From contig JAKNDB010000105.1 in NCBI GenBank assembly GCA_024305405.1, positions 620,001 through 684,000 of the forward strand: 64,000 nucleotides of DNA, given 5' to 3'. Made by a program: the position numbers and the translations under genes. Under the pieces are notes generated by a model. It saw only the letters and a program-made list of their open reading frames with translations, did no database searches and had not been told where the DNA came from. The DNA is from Dirofilaria immitis. Lineage: Eukaryota; Nematoda; Chromadorea; Rhabditida; Onchocercidae. Below are positions 63,574-64,000 of this stretch, in pieces (position 1 is the first letter of the stretch; each line of letters opens with the position of its first letter).

Positions 63574-64000
63574 TTTTTTTAAATCTATTATGCAGTGTGC
63601 TAAAACTGTATAGCGATGATTATTTTGTTCAATAGTGAAAGACATCTGTATTAGGGATGGATTCATGGATCTCTTGAATAATCACTTTTGAAGCTGATCA
63701 TTTCTAACAATCAATTTAAAAAGAAGGAAAATATTTCTTCAATTATCAACAGAAAATATGATTAAATAGCAATTTTACTTGTCAGCTGATCTTTCGTTAT
63801 TTCTAATATTTATTTTTTTATTTTTAATACACATATAGATAATAAATATTATGCAAAATAAAATATGCGCCACTGTGTTATTTTTACAAAACAATATGAA
63901 TAATTGGATTCTATTTATAATTCTCGAGATGTATATATTAAAATGGATTAAAATTATTCAATTAGGCAAATTCAACGCAATAGTATGTTTGATACATTCA
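63574..64000. other. 3' flank of secreted peptide gene
   Basis: AT-rich sequence with several AATAAA-like strings near 63838-63862. No further gene was seen before the window ends. Confidence 0.4.

Noticed and set aside
1..64000. tRNA, rRNA, CRISPR array, complete transposon
   Set aside because: No cloverleaf-like TpsiC/anticodon pattern, rRNA core, regularly spaced direct repeats or transposase motif was found by eye; a covariance-model scan would be decisive.

Overview
The window looks like nuclear DNA of a nematode, most likely a filarial one. Genes are split by many small AT-rich introns with GT..AG ends and TTTCAG-type acceptors, intergenic DNA is very AT-rich, acceptor-like sites sit about 20 nt upstream of start codons (as expected for spliced-leader trans-splicing), and a decayed piece of an alphaproteobacterial (Wolbachia-like) lepA gene lies inside an intron. 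The species cannot be named from the sequence.

Layout. On the + strand, 3-4654 is a KCTD3/SHKBP1-type WD-repeat gene whose 5' end lies outside the window, followed by a DNAJC17-type gene (5593-7200). Then 9 kb (7201-16218) shows no supportable gene. The centre is one very long minus-strand gene, alsin (ALS2; start near 50717, stop at 16219), assembled here from about 33 exons that encode in order RCC1-like, DH, PH, MORN and VPS9 regions. Two + strand genes are nested in its introns: a Q/A/S/T-rich orphan (24393-27264) and a signal-peptide, cysteine-rich protein (40915-43105). A third intron holds the lepA remnant (about 37650-37960). Upstream of alsin, also on the minus strand, is an SH2 plus tyrosine-kinase gene of the small FER-like nematode type (57482-53519). 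After 5 kb of repeat-rich intergenic DNA, a two-exon gene for a 73-residue secreted peptide closes the window (62582-63573).

A recurring feature is single-base reading-frame breaks, nearly all consistent with one missing base in a short A/T run. They occur in alsin, both nested genes and one DNAJC17 exon, while the KCTD3-like gene (14 exons) and the kinase catalytic exons read cleanly. Since splice sites and protein similarity continue on both sides of each break, assembly or consensus error is the leading explanation, with real decay the alternative.

The genes do not form a pathway. Alsin (Rab5/Rac exchange factor, endosomal), a DnaJ/RRM splicing cochaperone, a KCTD3-family protein and an SH2 kinase are independent housekeeping or signalling genes. 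All gene models were joined by eye from splice signals and phase, and family assignments rest on recalled family features, not on database searches.
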